From contig WMBV01000035.1 in assembly GCA_017745595.1 (NCBI GenBank), positions 1-56,491 of the forward strand: DNA of 56,491 nucleotides. Reading direction: 5' to 3'. Shown here piece by piece: positions 23,716-33,055 of the stretch (within the stretch, counting starts at the first letter, position 1; each line of letters opens with the position of its first letter). The position numbers and the translations under genes were made by a program. The notes beneath the pieces are model-generated. The model had not been told where the DNA came from and searched no databases. It was given only the letters and a program-made list of their open reading frames with translations. The stretch is from Bordetella petrii (lineage in GTDB: Bacteria > Pseudomonadota > Gammaproteobacteria > Burkholderiales > Burkholderiaceae_B).

Positions 23716-24608
23716 TTCCCGCCTCCGTTGCCGCGCGCGCCTTCGAACACCAGGCTGATTGCCGGCGCGTACATTTCCCCGTAGCCCGCCTCGATGGCCT
23801 GGTCGAAACTGGCGATCAGGTTTTTCGCACCGGTGGCATTCACGCCCACCTGTTCCGCCAGTTTGACGGCATACGACAGGTCTTTGCGCGCATAGGTGAC
23901 GGGGAACGCTTTTTCGGGAAACTGCTGCGGCAAGATCGCCTTGAAGCCCTGGTTGCGCAGCGCGAAGCTGTCCGCCGAGCCCGTGGCGAAGGCATGGAAG
24001 AGCCGGTCGGGATCCATGCCGACCCGGACCGCCACCGCGCGCGCCTCGGCCAGCGCCAGCACCGTCTCGTAGACCACCATGTTGTTCAGGATTTTCACGA
24101 CCTGGCCGCAGCCGGCGGGGCCGGCATGCATCACGTCCGTGGCGAAGCACTTGATCAGCGGCTCGATCAGCGCGAAGGTCTGCTCGTCGGCGCCCACCGG
24201 AACCGCCAGGGTGCCCGCCTGGGCAGCGGCCCGGGTTCTCATGACCGGCGCATCGGCAAAGCGTACGCCGGCATCCTGCAGCGCCTTGGCAAGCCGGATC
24301 GCCGTTTCATGGGGCGACGTGCTCAGGTCCACCAGCGTCTGTCCGGCCCGCAGCCTGGACAGCAGGCCGTCGGCGCCGAAAACGACCTGCTCGACGATTT
24401 CCCCCGAAGGCAAGGACAGGAAAATGATCTCCGCGTCACGGGCGATGGCCGCGATGCTGGCGGATACCGCGCCGGCTTGCTCCAGCCTGCGCAACGGCTC
24501 GGGATCGCGGTCGCAGGCCAGTACCCGCGCCCCGCTTTTCTCCGCCAGATGACGGCACATGGGTTCACCCATTACGCCGACACCGATAAACCCCAATGTT
24601 TGACTCAT
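23712..24608 (-). CDS. 3-hydroxyisobutyrate-dehydrogenase-like NAD(P) oxidoreductase A
   Basis: Beta-hydroxyacid dehydrogenase of 298 aa. It has the Rossmann motif GFIGVGVMGEPMCRHLAE, DLSTSPHETA, a substrate loop DAPVMRTRAAAQAGTL (the usual family form is DAPVSGG, so the substrate pocket is altered) and the catalytic-lysine segment GCGQVVKILNNMV. It oxidises or reduces a 3-hydroxy acid. The start chosen is the ATG at 24608, 4 bases after the LivF-type stop. Coupled to the MBL-fold gene by a GTGA overlap, it may handle the hydroxy acid made by ring opening. Confidence 0.9.
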   Translation of the reverse strand: MSQTLGFIGVGVMGEPMCRHLAEKSGARVLACDRDPEPLRRLEQAGAVSASIAAIARDAEIIFLSLPSGEIVEQVVFGADGLLSRLRAGQTLVDLSTSPHETAIRLAKALQDAGVRFADAPVMRTRAAAQAGTLAVPVGADEQTFALIEPLIKCFATDVMHAGPAGCGQVVKILNNMVVYETVLALAEARAVAVRVGMDPDRLFHAFATGSADSFALRNQGFKAILPQQFPEKAFPVTYARKDLSYAVKLAEQVGVNATGAKNLIASFDQAIEAGYGEMYAPAISLVFEGARGNGGGK

Positions 24609-24612
24609 GACG

Positions 24613-25326
24613 CTACACCCCCAAATAAGCTTTCCGCACAAATGGATCTTTCAGCAATTCCTGCCCCGCGCCCGAGCGGATGATCTCCCCTTGCTCGAAC
24701 ACGTAGGCGCGGCTGGCCAGGCGCAATGCCAGCCCCGCGTTTTGCTCGACCAGCAAGACGGAAATACCGGTATCCCGATTCAGCCGCTCGATCGACGCCC
24801 CGATTTCCGACACGATCTTGGGCGCGATTCCCAGCGAGGGTTCATCCAGCATCAGAATGGCCGGACAGGCCATCAGCGCGCGGCCGATGGCCACCATTTG
24901 CTGCTCTCCGCCCGACAGCGATCCCGCCTGCTGGTGCCGGCGTTGCGCCACGATGGGAAACAGCGAGCAGACCAATTCCTGCGCGTTGCGCCTGCGCGCG
25001 GCGTCGCCGACGGTGTGGGCGCCGATCTGCAGGTTTTCCCACACGCTCATGCGCGGGAACAGCCGCCGCCCCTCGGGCGACAGGGCGATCCCCATGCGTA
25101 CCCGCTGGGCCGCGCTGCTGCGCGAAATCGGCTGGCCGTCCAGGATCAGTTCCCCCGACGCCAGGCGCATCAAACCCATCAGCGATTTCAGGGTCGTGCT
25201 CTTGCCGGCGCCATTCGATCCGATCAGCGCGACGATTTCTCCGGCGCCTATCGTGAACGACACGTTGCGCACGGCCGCCAGCGGCCCATAGCGCACCACG
25301 ATGTCCTTTGCCTCAAGCGTCGACAT
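24613..25326 (-). CDS. LivF-type ABC transporter ATPase
   Basis: ATPase of 237 aa. Walker A GSNGAGKSTT, signature LSGGEQQM, Walker B ILMLDEPSLGI, and the LivF-type C-terminus RSGAGQELLKDPFVRKAYLG. It forms the ATPase pair of the branched-chain-type importer with the LivG-like protein. The start overlaps the LivG-type gene by 14 bases, with GGGAG inside that gene as the ribosome site. Confidence 0.95.
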   Translation of the reverse strand: MSTLEAKDIVVRYGPLAAVRNVSFTIGAGEIVALIGSNGAGKSTTLKSLMGLMRLASGELILDGQPISRSSAAQRVRMGIALSPEGRRLFPRMSVWENLQIGAHTVGDAARRRNAQELVCSLFPIVAQRRHQQAGSLSGGEQQMVAIGRALMACPAILMLDEPSLGIAPKIVSEIGASIERLNRDTGISVLLVEQNAGLALRLASRAYVFEQGEIIRSGAGQELLKDPFVRKAYLGV

Positions 25327-26092
25327 CTTCGCTTTCTCCCAGGTAGGCTTCTATTACCGCCGGATCGGCCTGTATTTCGTGTGGCGCGCCATCGGCGATC
25401 TTTTGCCCCTGCACCAGGACGACGATGCGTTCGCACGTGCCCATGACCAGCGCCATGTGATGCTCCACGAACAGCAAAGTCAGCCGATAGTGGGCCCGCA
25501 CGCGTTGCAGGAACCTGCCGAATTCGGCGCATTCTTCCGGATTCAGGCCCGCGGCCGGTTCATCCAGCAGCAGCAGGCGCGGTTTGGTGGCCAGGCCGAT
25601 GGCGACGCCCAGCCGTTTCTGATACCCGTACGCCAGGCCTCCCGCCAGCAGGTCTTGCACGGAACTCAGGCCCGCAATATCCAGGATTTCGTCGATCTCC
25701 GCATCGGCCGCGCGCATGCGTTCCCGATAGGCCCGCGTGTCGAACAACTGGTTCAATAAGGGCGCGCCCAGCTTGGAGATGGCGCCGCGAAAGACGTTCT
25801 CGCGCACGGTGGCGTTGCCGTAGACGGAAGCCGATTGGAACGTCCGCGCCAGGCCGTGCCCGACCACCTGGCTGGGTGTCAGGCCGAGCAGTTCTTTGCC
25901 GTCGAAGCGCACGCTGCCCGACGTCGCCGGCTGCGTGCTGGTGATCAGATTGAAGGCCGTGCTTTTCCCGGCGCCGTTCGGGCCGATCAGGCCCACGATC
26001 TCGCCTTCGTTGACGTCGAAGCTCAGGTCGCGCACCGCCTTCAGCCCGCCGTATGTCTTGGAAAGATTCCTGACTTGCAGCAACGCTGTCAT
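25313..26092 (-). CDS. LivG-type ABC transporter ATPase
   Basis: ATPase of 259 aa with Walker A GPNGAGKSTAF, the LivG-type insert (GLARTFQSASVYGNATVREN), Walker B LLLLDEPAAGLNPEE and a C-terminal FVEHHMALVM block. The start chosen is the ATG at 26092 (TALLQVRNLSKTYGG), overlapping the LivM-type stop by 4 bases. The long upstream open frame lies within the permease gene and is not real. Confidence 0.95.
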   Translation of the reverse strand: MTALLQVRNLSKTYGGLKAVRDLSFDVNEGEIVGLIGPNGAGKSTAFNLITSTQPATSGSVRFDGKELLGLTPSQVVGHGLARTFQSASVYGNATVRENVFRGAISKLGAPLLNQLFDTRAYRERMRAADAEIDEILDIAGLSSVQDLLAGGLAYGYQKRLGVAIGLATKPRLLLLDEPAAGLNPEECAEFGRFLQRVRAHYRLTLLFVEHHMALVMGTCERIVVLVQGQKIADGAPHEIQADPAVIEAYLGESEDVDA

Positions 26093-27084
26093 AACCGTTC
26101 TCCCGTCAGGCGCCGCAGCACGCTCAGGCTGGCGATACCCTTGGGCAGGAATCGCAGGATAAGAATCAGGCTGACGCCGTAGAAAATGTTCTGCGACTGC
26201 ACGGCGCCCCGGAACAATTCGGGCAGGGGCGTCATGATGAGGGCGCCGATCAGCGGGCCGGCGATCGACATCCGGCCGCCGACGACCAGCATGATGATGG
26301 CGGCGATCGACACCTGCGCGGAAAACGACTCGGGCGAGATGTACCCCACATAGCGCGACAGCAGCACGCCGCCCAGGCCCGCCATGCCGCTGCCCACGGT
26401 GAACGCGAACAGCTGGGATTTGCGCACGCTGATGCCGGACGATTCCGCGAGTCCGGGGTTTTCGCCCACGGCATTCAGGGCATGGCCTTTGGGTGTCCTG
26501 AAAAACGCGACCAGGAAGGCAATCGACGCCACGGCCAATACCGCCGCCAGGCAGTAGAAGGCCTTGCGGGTGTCGAGCGCCACGCCCAGCAGGCTCGCCG
26601 CGGGGATTCTCGCGATGCCGTTGGCGCCGCCCGTCACCGAGGCGGCGTCCAGCATGAGCAGGCGGAACAATTCCCCGAAGGCGAACGTGATCAGCACGAA
26701 ATACACCCCGCGCAGGCGCAGGATCGCCGACCCCAGCAGGTAGGCCACCAATGACGCGGCGATCGTTCCCAGGGCGGCCGCCGCCAGGAAGGGGATGCCC
26801 AGCCGCATCTGGGCCAGCACGGAAACATAGGCGCCGATGCCGACGAACGCGGCATGGCACAGCGATAGCTGCCCGGTGCGGGTCAGCAGCGCCAGGCCGC
26901 TGACGATGAAGATGTTCAGGCAGATCAGGATTGCCAGGTGCAGGTAGAAGGCGCTGCCGAATCCCAGCGGCGCGACGGCCAGCGCGGCCAGCAGCAGCCA
27001 GGCCAGCACAGGCACGCCGGGGGATTTCCCGTCCTGCTTCCCGGCCGACGGGTTCGCGAGCGTAAAAATGGAGTGGCGTGTCAT
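26089..27084 (-). CDS. LivM-type ABC transporter permease
   Basis: Inner-membrane permease of 331 aa with a polar N-terminal tail and about nine hydrophobic segments. The family block RTGQLSLCHAAFVGIGAY near residue 70 and LRLRGVYFVLITFAFGELFR are typical of LivM. It forms the membrane pore with the LivH-type protein. One base separates its ATG from the LivH-type TGA. Confidence 0.95.
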   Translation of the reverse strand: MTRHSIFTLANPSAGKQDGKSPGVPVLAWLLLAALAVAPLGFGSAFYLHLAILICLNIFIVSGLALLTRTGQLSLCHAAFVGIGAYVSVLAQMRLGIPFLAAAALGTIAASLVAYLLGSAILRLRGVYFVLITFAFGELFRLLMLDAASVTGGANGIARIPAASLLGVALDTRKAFYCLAAVLAVASIAFLVAFFRTPKGHALNAVGENPGLAESSGISVRKSQLFAFTVGSGMAGLGGVLLSRYVGYISPESFSAQVSIAAIIMLVVGGRMSIAGPLIGALIMTPLPELFRGAVQSQNIFYGVSLILILRFLPKGIASLSVLRRLTGERL

Positions 27085-27085
27085 T

Positions 27086-27955
27086 TCAGTGCTCCGCGCG
27101 GCCCAGCAAGCCGGTGGGCCTGATGACCAGAACCAGGATCACCAGGGCGAATATCAGCATGTCCGCCGTACTGCCATCGAAGAACGTGCTGCCCAGGCTT
27201 TCCGATATGCCCAGCAGCAGGCTGGCGAGCACCGCGCCGCCGATGCTGCCCAGGCCGCCCAGCACCACCACGATGAAAGCCTTGAACAGCGGCGCGCCGC
27301 CTATGAAGGGCGAAACGGAGAACACCGGCGCCATCAATGCGCCCGCGATCGCCGCCAGGGCCACGCCCAGCGCGAATCCCAGGGGGTATGCCGCGCTCGA
27401 GCGGATGCCGTACGACGACGCGATCTCCATGTCCTGGACGACGGCCCGCAGGGCCCGTCCCGCCTTGCTGTGCATCAGGAATACATAGAGCGCCACCAGC
27501 ACCACCGCCGAGAACGCCACGACATACAGCCGGGACAGCGGCATGACGATCTTGCCCAGCGTGACGACGCCTTCGGCGGCGGGCGGCATGGATTGCGGAT
27601 CGGGCCCGAAGACCATCAGCGCCACGTTCTGGATGACCATGCCCAGCCCCAGCGTCGCGATAAGCCCGTTCAGCTCGTCTCCCCGGAACGGCTTCAGAAT
27701 CACGATTTCCAGCAGCCATCCGAGCAGCAGCGTCAAGACAAACGCAACCAGCACCGACAACATGTACGGCAGCCCCCATTGCGTCACGCAGATGAATGCA
27801 ATGAAGGCGCCCAGCATGTAGAACTCGCCGTGCGCGAAGTTGGCGATGCGCATCACGCCGAACACCAGCGTGAAGCCGATGGCCATCAGCAAGTAAAGCA
27901 ATCCGATGATCAACCCGTTCGTCAGCGCCTGGCCCAGCAGGAAGGAGATATCCAC
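27086..27955 (-). CDS. LivH-type ABC transporter permease
   Basis: Inner-membrane permease of 289 aa with eight hydrophobic segments. GLIIGLLYLLMAIGFTLVFG and MRIANFAHGEFYMLGAFIAF are the LivH signature blocks. The start chosen is GTG at 27955 (VDISFLLGQA) because GGGAGG lies 5 bases before it. An ATG at 27976, overlapping the binding-protein stop, would add seven residues and cannot be excluded. Together with the neighbouring genes it forms a complete branched-chain-type importer, here likely for an organic acid or amide rather than leucine. Confidence 0.93.
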   Translation of the reverse strand: MDISFLLGQALTNGLIIGLLYLLMAIGFTLVFGVMRIANFAHGEFYMLGAFIAFICVTQWGLPYMLSVLVAFVLTLLLGWLLEIVILKPFRGDELNGLIATLGLGMVIQNVALMVFGPDPQSMPPAAEGVVTLGKIVMPLSRLYVVAFSAVVLVALYVFLMHSKAGRALRAVVQDMEIASSYGIRSSAAYPLGFALGVALAAIAGALMAPVFSVSPFIGGAPLFKAFIVVVLGGLGSIGGAVLASLLLGISESLGSTFFDGSTADMLIFALVILVLVIRPTGLLGRAEH

Positions 27956-27966
27956 GGCCCCCTCCC

Positions 27967-29127
27967 TTATTGGCATCCGGCCGTCGTGCAGCGCGCCCGG
28001 ATGACCTCTTTGCCCGCGACGACTTCGGACAGGTAGAACGGCGTATCTACCTGGTGGTTGATTCCGTACATCTGTTGGCCGGTCCAGCTGGTGTTGCCCA
28101 GGATGCCCGGGTAATCCTTGATCGATTCGAGCGCCGCGCGGACCTGATCGGTGTCGGTCACCGTTCCCGCTTTTGCCATGGCCTGGAACAGCATGTGGGT
28201 GCCATCGTAGAAAGACGGGCTGAAGCCGTTCATCGGCTTGCGGTACTTATCGTTGTAGCGCTTGGCGTAGGCCTTGACCTGGGGATCGTCCGGATCGAAC
28301 TGGGTATAGACGATCATGCCCTCGACCGCCTTGGCGCCCGCGACGTTGACGATTTCCGCCGTGGCCGGGCCGCCGCTGCGGATGAACCTGCCCTTGAAAC
28401 CGAGTTCACGCGCCTGCTTGGCGATCAGGCCGGCCGTGGTGGGCGAGATCCCGTTCAATTCGATCGCCTCCACGCCCTTGGCCATCAGCCGGGTGATCAG
28501 CGGCATCATGTCGACGCGATCCCGGTCGAAGAATTCGCTGGCGGCCAGCGGAATGCCCGCGTCGCTATAGGCCTTGGTCAGCCACTCGTGTTGCTGCTGC
28601 CCCGATTCGTCGCTGACGAACAGGCCGCCGACCTTCTTGATGCCCAGGGTCTTGGAAATCCAGGCGACCTGGGGGCCGGCCGTTTCCACCGTGGTCAGCA
28701 CGGGGCGGAAGGTATAAGGCTTGTCGGCACCCATGGCCTTCGCGGTGAAGGCCAGGGTCATGATGATGACTTTGTTCTTCTCGGTGACCGGCTGTATGGC
28801 CAGCGCGGGGGCGGAGCCGGTCGGGCCGATGATGTACTTCACCTTGTCGTCGAAGATCAGGCGGTTCACCGCCGTCATGGCTTCGTTGGCCTGGTACTTG
28901 TCGTCATAGGCGATGACCTCGACCTTGTATTTCTTGCCGCCGACTTCGAGTCCGCCCTTGGCATTGACGTCGTCCGCCGCGAATTGCGCGGCATACTGCA
29001 TGCCTTGCCCCCAGGCGGCGCCGGGCCCCGACAAGGCCAGCACCGCGCCGATCTTCAGCGTTTCCTGCGCGCCGGCCGTTCCCGCCATGGCCAGCAAGCC
29101 GGCCAGGACCAACGATTGCTTGATCAT
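27967..29127 (-). CDS. LivK-type periplasmic binding protein 2
   Basis: Type-I periplasmic binding protein of 386 aa. Signal peptide IKQSLVLAGLLAMAGTAGA, mature start QETLKIGAVLALSGPGAAWG. Strong ribosome site AAAGGAG. It shares long identical blocks with the preceding paralogue (VNAKGG, AYDDKYQA, RDRVDM/RDRLDM, ARELGFKG, IRSGGPAT, the C-terminal cysteine pair region), so the two arose by tandem duplication. Two receptors for one permease usually widen the ligand range. Confidence 0.95.
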   Translation of the reverse strand: MIKQSLVLAGLLAMAGTAGAQETLKIGAVLALSGPGAAWGQGMQYAAQFAADDVNAKGGLEVGGKKYKVEVIAYDDKYQANEAMTAVNRLIFDDKVKYIIGPTGSAPALAIQPVTEKNKVIIMTLAFTAKAMGADKPYTFRPVLTTVETAGPQVAWISKTLGIKKVGGLFVSDESGQQQHEWLTKAYSDAGIPLAASEFFDRDRVDMMPLITRLMAKGVEAIELNGISPTTAGLIAKQARELGFKGRFIRSGGPATAEIVNVAGAKAVEGMIVYTQFDPDDPQVKAYAKRYNDKYRKPMNGFSPSFYDGTHMLFQAMAKAGTVTDTDQVRAALESIKDYPGILGNTSWTGQQMYGINHQVDTPFYLSEVVAGKEVIRARCTTAGCQ

Positions 29128-29151
29128 GTTTGTCTCCTTTCGTGCGTTTCG

Positions 29152-30309
29152 TTATTCGCAGGCGGCCAGCGTGCATTTCGCGACGATGACTTCCTTGCCG
29201 TCGTGGACTTCCGCCACGTAGAAAGGCATGTTCACCTGCCGGTCGATGCCGTAGGCCTCTTTGCCCGTCCAGTTCAGCGTGCCGAGGATGCCGTGGTAGT
29301 CGTGCATGGCGGCCAGGGCGTCGGCCACCTTTTTCGTGTCGGTAATGGTTCCCGCCTTGGAAATCGCCTGGAACAGCATGTTGGCGCTGTCGTAGTACGA
29401 GGGGCTGAACCCGTTCATGGGCTTGTTGTGGGCCTTGCGGTAGCGTTGCGCATAATCGGCGACCGCCTGGTTGGCCGGATCGATCGGCGCATACACCACC
29501 ATGCCCTCGGTGGCCTGCTTTCCCGCGACCTTGATGATTTCCGGCGTGGCGGGGCCGCCGCTGCGGATGATCAATCCCTTGAATCCCAGTTCGCGGGCCT
29601 GCTTGACGATCAGGCCGGCCGTCGCCGGCGCGTTGCCGTCCAGGTCGATCGCATCCACGCCTTGCGCCATCAGGCGGGTCAGCAGCGGAACCATGTCCAG
29701 CCGGTCGCGCTCGAACATTTCCTTGGCGGCCAACGGCACGCCGGCCTTGGCATAGGCGTTCTCGAGGTCGACGACGATCTTCTGGCCCGTTTCGTCGTTC
29801 GGGAACAGGCCGCCCACCTTTTTCAGGCCGTATTTCTTGACCGCCCAGGCCACCTGCACCCCGGCGGTTTCCGAGGTCGTGAGCACGGGCCGGAACGTCA
29901 GGGGCTTGTCCGGACCCAGCGCCAGCGGCGTAAAGGCCATGGTGGTGGTGATCACGCCGTGCTTCTCGACCGTGGGCCCGATCGCCAGGGCGGTCGCTCC
30001 GCCCATCGGGCCCATGATGAACTTGACCTTGTCTTCGAAGATCAGCCGGTTGGCGGCGGTCACGGCTTCGCTGGCCTGGTATTTGTCGTCGTAGGCAACC
30101 AGCACGATCTTGTAGGACTTGTCGCCCACCTTCAGGCCGCCCTTGGCATTGACGTCGTCCGCCGCGAACTGCGTCCCGTACAGAATGGCCTGCCCCCACG
30201 GCGCGCCGGGGCCGGAAAGGCTCGCCAGCACGCCGATTTTCAGGGTGTCCTGCGCGTGCACGGAAAACGCGGCCGTGCCGGCCAGGATCATGAGTATCAG
30301 TTTTTTCAT
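29152..30309 (-). CDS. LivK-type periplasmic binding protein 1
   Basis: Type-I periplasmic binding protein of 385 aa with signal KKLILMILAGTAAFSVHA and mature start QDTLKIGVLASLSGPGAPWG. Good ribosome site (GAGGAGACGGAGAC). Substrate-pocket differences from its tandem paralogue include GNAPATAG against GISPTTAG and GPMGGATALA against GPTGSAPALA. It lies 24 bases from both neighbours. The ligand is unknown. Confidence 0.95.
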   Translation of the reverse strand: MKKLILMILAGTAAFSVHAQDTLKIGVLASLSGPGAPWGQAILYGTQFAADDVNAKGGLKVGDKSYKIVLVAYDDKYQASEAVTAANRLIFEDKVKFIMGPMGGATALAIGPTVEKHGVITTTMAFTPLALGPDKPLTFRPVLTTSETAGVQVAWAVKKYGLKKVGGLFPNDETGQKIVVDLENAYAKAGVPLAAKEMFERDRLDMVPLLTRLMAQGVDAIDLDGNAPATAGLIVKQARELGFKGLIIRSGGPATPEIIKVAGKQATEGMVVYAPIDPANQAVADYAQRYRKAHNKPMNGFSPSYYDSANMLFQAISKAGTITDTKKVADALAAMHDYHGILGTLNWTGKEAYGIDRQVNMPFYVAEVHDGKEVIVAKCTLAACE

Positions 30310-30333
30310 TGTCTCCGTCTCCTCTGGTTATTC

Positions 30334-31101
30334 TTAATTCGACAAAACTGCCGCGACCGAACCTCCGTCGATGGGGATGACCGTGCCGGTCACATAGCGC
30401 GACTCATCGCCGAGCAGGAAACGAATCACCGACGTGACGTCGGACGGCTGGGCTACCCGGCCCAAGGGCGAAACGCCCGACACCCGATAGCCGCTGGTGG
30501 CGGCATCGGCCATCAATTTGTGCACGAGCGGGGTGTCCACGGTTGCCGGGGCCACGGCGTTCACCAGGATCGATTGGCTGGCAAGCTCCACGGCCAGCAC
30601 CCGCGTCAGATAGGTCAACGCGACTTTCGACGCCGCGTAGGCGCCTCCGCCCGTCTTGGGCCGCAGCGCCGCGGCGGACGCCACGAACACCACCCGGGCC
30701 GGTGCAGCCTGCGTTGCCGCGCTCTTCAGCAGCGGATAGGCGGCCTTCGCTGCCAGCCAGCATCCCTTGGTATTGATGTCGAACAGCGCGTCGTAGTCCG
30801 ACTCCGACAGTTCCATCAACGCGCCGGTGCGGAATACGCCGGCCGAGCACACCAGCACGTCCACCGTGTTCGTCGCGCCGCGAATGGATTCGAAGGCCCG
30901 GGCCACCGAGGCGCTGCTCGACGCATCGCAGGCAATCGCAATGAATTTCCCCGGCGCCCCTTTCGCGCTTTCTTCTACCTGCTTCAGTTTCTGTTCGTCT
31001 CTGTCCAGTCCAAAGACCGTATAGCCGCGCTCGAACAAATCCCGGCAGCAATCCGCCCCGATGCCCGATGCCGCGCCCGTAACCACCGCATGCTTTTCCA
31101 T
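30334..31101 (-). CDS. Short-chain dehydrogenase/reductase
   Basis: Classical SDR of 255 aa. Cofactor motif TGAASGIG, LDRDEQKL (acidic residue suggests NAD), catalytic VASAAALRP and YAASK, and a C-terminal YVTGTVIPIDGG. It oxidises an alcohol or reduces a ketone. The start chosen is the ATG at 31101 because GGGAG lies 9 bases upstream. The ATG three codons earlier has GGGAG directly against it. It is within the tight gene run and probably acts on a hydroxy acid intermediate. Confidence 0.9.
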   Translation of the reverse strand: MEKHAVVTGAASGIGADCCRDLFERGYTVFGLDRDEQKLKQVEESAKGAPGKFIAIACDASSSASVARAFESIRGATNTVDVLVCSAGVFRTGALMELSESDYDALFDINTKGCWLAAKAAYPLLKSAATQAAPARVVFVASAAALRPKTGGGAYAASKVALTYLTRVLAVELASQSILVNAVAPATVDTPLVHKLMADAATSGYRVSGVSPLGRVAQPSDVTSVIRFLLGDESRYVTGTVIPIDGGSVAAVLSN

Positions 31102-31126
31102 GGCTTTCATCTCCCGACTGCGCTGT

Positions 31127-32020
31127 TCATTTCCCGGTTTGTTTCCGGACCCGGTCCCGGTACATGGCCAGCAGCGCCACGGCGTCCTTGCCCCCGTAGC
31201 CTTCCGCCAGGGCCTGGCCGAAAAGGCCGCGCACCAAGGTGGCGGCCGGTACTTGCACGCCCAGCTCCCGCGCCATCGACAGCCCCAGCGCCAGGTCTTT
31301 TTCCGCCAGCTCCAGCTTGAAGCGCGCTTCGAAATCGCCCTTCAGGGCGGGCGGGAACCGCTTGGTGAAAGTCATCGAACGGCCGCCGCTTTCCGACAGC
31401 ACATCGAACAGGGTCGCCGAATCCACACCCAGGGCTTCGCCCAGCGAGAAGGCCTCGCAGGCGACCAGCAGATTTCCCATCGCCATGGTGTTGTTGATGA
31501 CCTTGACGACCTTGGCCGTGCCCACGCCGCCCGTGTGCCGGATGGTCGCGCCCAGTGCCTCCAGCAGCGGGCGCGCCTGCTCCAGCACGGCGGCCTCGCC
31601 GCCCACCATGACGATGAGCCTGCCCGCGCGCGCCTCGGCCGGGCCGCCGCTGACCGGGCAGTCCAGCACTTTCAGTCCGCGCTCCATGGCGCGGTCCGCG
31701 ACTTCCCGCATCGCGGAGGGTTCTATCGTGCTCAGGTCGATAAGGGTCGCGCCCGCGTCGGCCAGCCCGACCATTCCCTCTGGCCCCAGCCAGCTTTGCC
31801 TGACGATGGCGCCGTTCGGCAGGCTGCTCAGCACATAGGCGCGCCCCCGCAGCGCGGCGGCCAGCGTGCCGGCCGCCGGCACGCCTTGCGATGCCATGCG
31901 CTCGCGCGCGGCCGGGGCGATGTCCCAGCCCATGACATCGAAGCCCCGGTCTTGCAGGTTGAGCGCCATGGCCGAGCCCATCTGGCCCAGGCCGACCACC
32001 GCCACGGCCGGCTTGCTCAT
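31127..32020 (-). CDS. 3-hydroxyisobutyrate-dehydrogenase-like NAD(P) oxidoreductase B
   Basis: Protein of 297 aa with VVGLGQMGSAMALNLQDRG, DLSTIEPSAMREV, the canonical substrate loop DCPVSGGPAEARAG and the catalytic lysine block GTAKVVKVINNTMAMGN. Unlike copy A it retains the normal substrate loop, so the two probably act on different hydroxy acids. The start overlaps the epimerase stop by one base (TGATG). Confidence 0.92.
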   Translation of the reverse strand: MSKPAVAVVGLGQMGSAMALNLQDRGFDVMGWDIAPAARERMASQGVPAAGTLAAALRGRAYVLSSLPNGAIVRQSWLGPEGMVGLADAGATLIDLSTIEPSAMREVADRAMERGLKVLDCPVSGGPAEARAGRLIVMVGGEAAVLEQARPLLEALGATIRHTGGVGTAKVVKVINNTMAMGNLLVACEAFSLGEALGVDSATLFDVLSESGGRSMTFTKRFPPALKGDFEARFKLELAEKDLALGLSMARELGVQVPAATLVRGLFGQALAEGYGGKDAVALLAMYRDRVRKQTGK

Positions 32021-33018
32021 CAGGCTTTCCCCTTGGCGGCATCCCGCTGTTCACACCAGGCCACCAGGCGGCGGATGCCCTCTTCAAGCGAGACCTCGGG
32101 CTGCCAACCCAGCAGGCGCCCGATTTTCTCGCGGCTGAACGCCAGGTGCGTGCCCACCGAGGCCCGCACGCTGGCCGTCGGCGTGCGGTACTCGGGCCGC
32201 AGGTCGGACTTCATGACCTTCAGCAGCGTGCCCACGACATCGTTCAAGGTCGTGGCGACGCCGGTGCAGACGTTCATGCTTTCGCCGGAAACGTCGGACT
32301 CCATGGCGAGCACATTGGCCCGGGCCACGTCCGCGACGTGGATGTAGTCGTGAACTTCCTTGCCGTCGTCCGGAATGATGGGACGCTCGCCGCGCTTGAT
32401 CCGGTCGTAGTTCTCTACGATGTACAGGGCGTTGACGCCGCGGTAATGCTGGCGTTCGCCATACACCGTGGCATAGCGCAGCGACACCGCCTGCAACCCG
32501 TGCTTCTGGTGGTAATGGCGGTTCAGGTGCTCGCCGATGAGCTTGGACGCCGAGTACAGCGCCGCCGCGGGCTGGAACGGCGCCAGGTTGGACGCCGTGG
32601 TTTCGTCCATGACCCCTGCAATGGGTTCGCCGTACACCGCGGTGGACGACGAGAACACCATTTTCTGCACACCCCGGTAACGGCAGGCCTCCAGGACGTT
32701 GTTCTGTCCCTGGACGTTCACGGCAAGGCCCAGTGCAGGGTTCTGCGACAACGGCAGGGTCAGGAAGGCCGCGACGGAAAACACGCCTTGCGCGCCCTCG
32801 AAGGCGTCGTAGAGCTCGCCGATACGCAGAATGTCTCCCCGCATCACCTTGATGCGGGGATTCTCGAGCAGGTCGCCGACGGTTTCCGGCGTGCTCAGCG
32901 AATAGTTGTCGAACAAAGTGATGTGTTCCGCGCCGCGCGACAACAGCACTTCAGTAATGTGAGAGCCGATCAGGCTGACTCCGCCGGTGATGACGAACCG
33001 GCCTCCGGAAATTTTCAT
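32020..33018 (-). CDS. NAD-dependent epimerase/dehydratase (extended SDR)
   Basis: Protein of 332 aa with the Rossmann motif ITGGVSLIGSHI, the STAVYGEP block and the catalytic YSASKLIGEH (YxxxK). It resembles UDP-glucose 4-epimerase-type enzymes, which act on nucleotide sugars. In this position, in the middle of an organic-acid cluster, it may instead act on a sugar acid or a cyclic hydroxy acid. Coupled by one-base overlap to dehydrogenase B. Confidence 0.88.
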   Translation of the reverse strand: MKISGGRFVITGGVSLIGSHITEVLLSRGAEHITLFDNYSLSTPETVGDLLENPRIKVMRGDILRIGELYDAFEGAQGVFSVAAFLTLPLSQNPALGLAVNVQGQNNVLEACRYRGVQKMVFSSSTAVYGEPIAGVMDETTASNLAPFQPAAALYSASKLIGEHLNRHYHQKHGLQAVSLRYATVYGERQHYRGVNALYIVENYDRIKRGERPIIPDDGKEVHDYIHVADVARANVLAMESDVSGESMNVCTGVATTLNDVVGTLLKVMKSDLRPEYRTPTASVRASVGTHLAFSREKIGRLLGWQPEVSLEEGIRRLVAWCEQRDAAKGKA

Positions 33019-33055
33019 GGCTTCGTTCCTGTCTGCGTGGTTCTCGACAATGGCT

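Noticed and set aside
27970-31320. A plus-strand open frame of about 1116 codons
   Set aside because: It runs antisense to the two LivK-type genes and the SDR gene, has His/Arg/Gly-rich composition and no domain. GC-rich antisense artefact.
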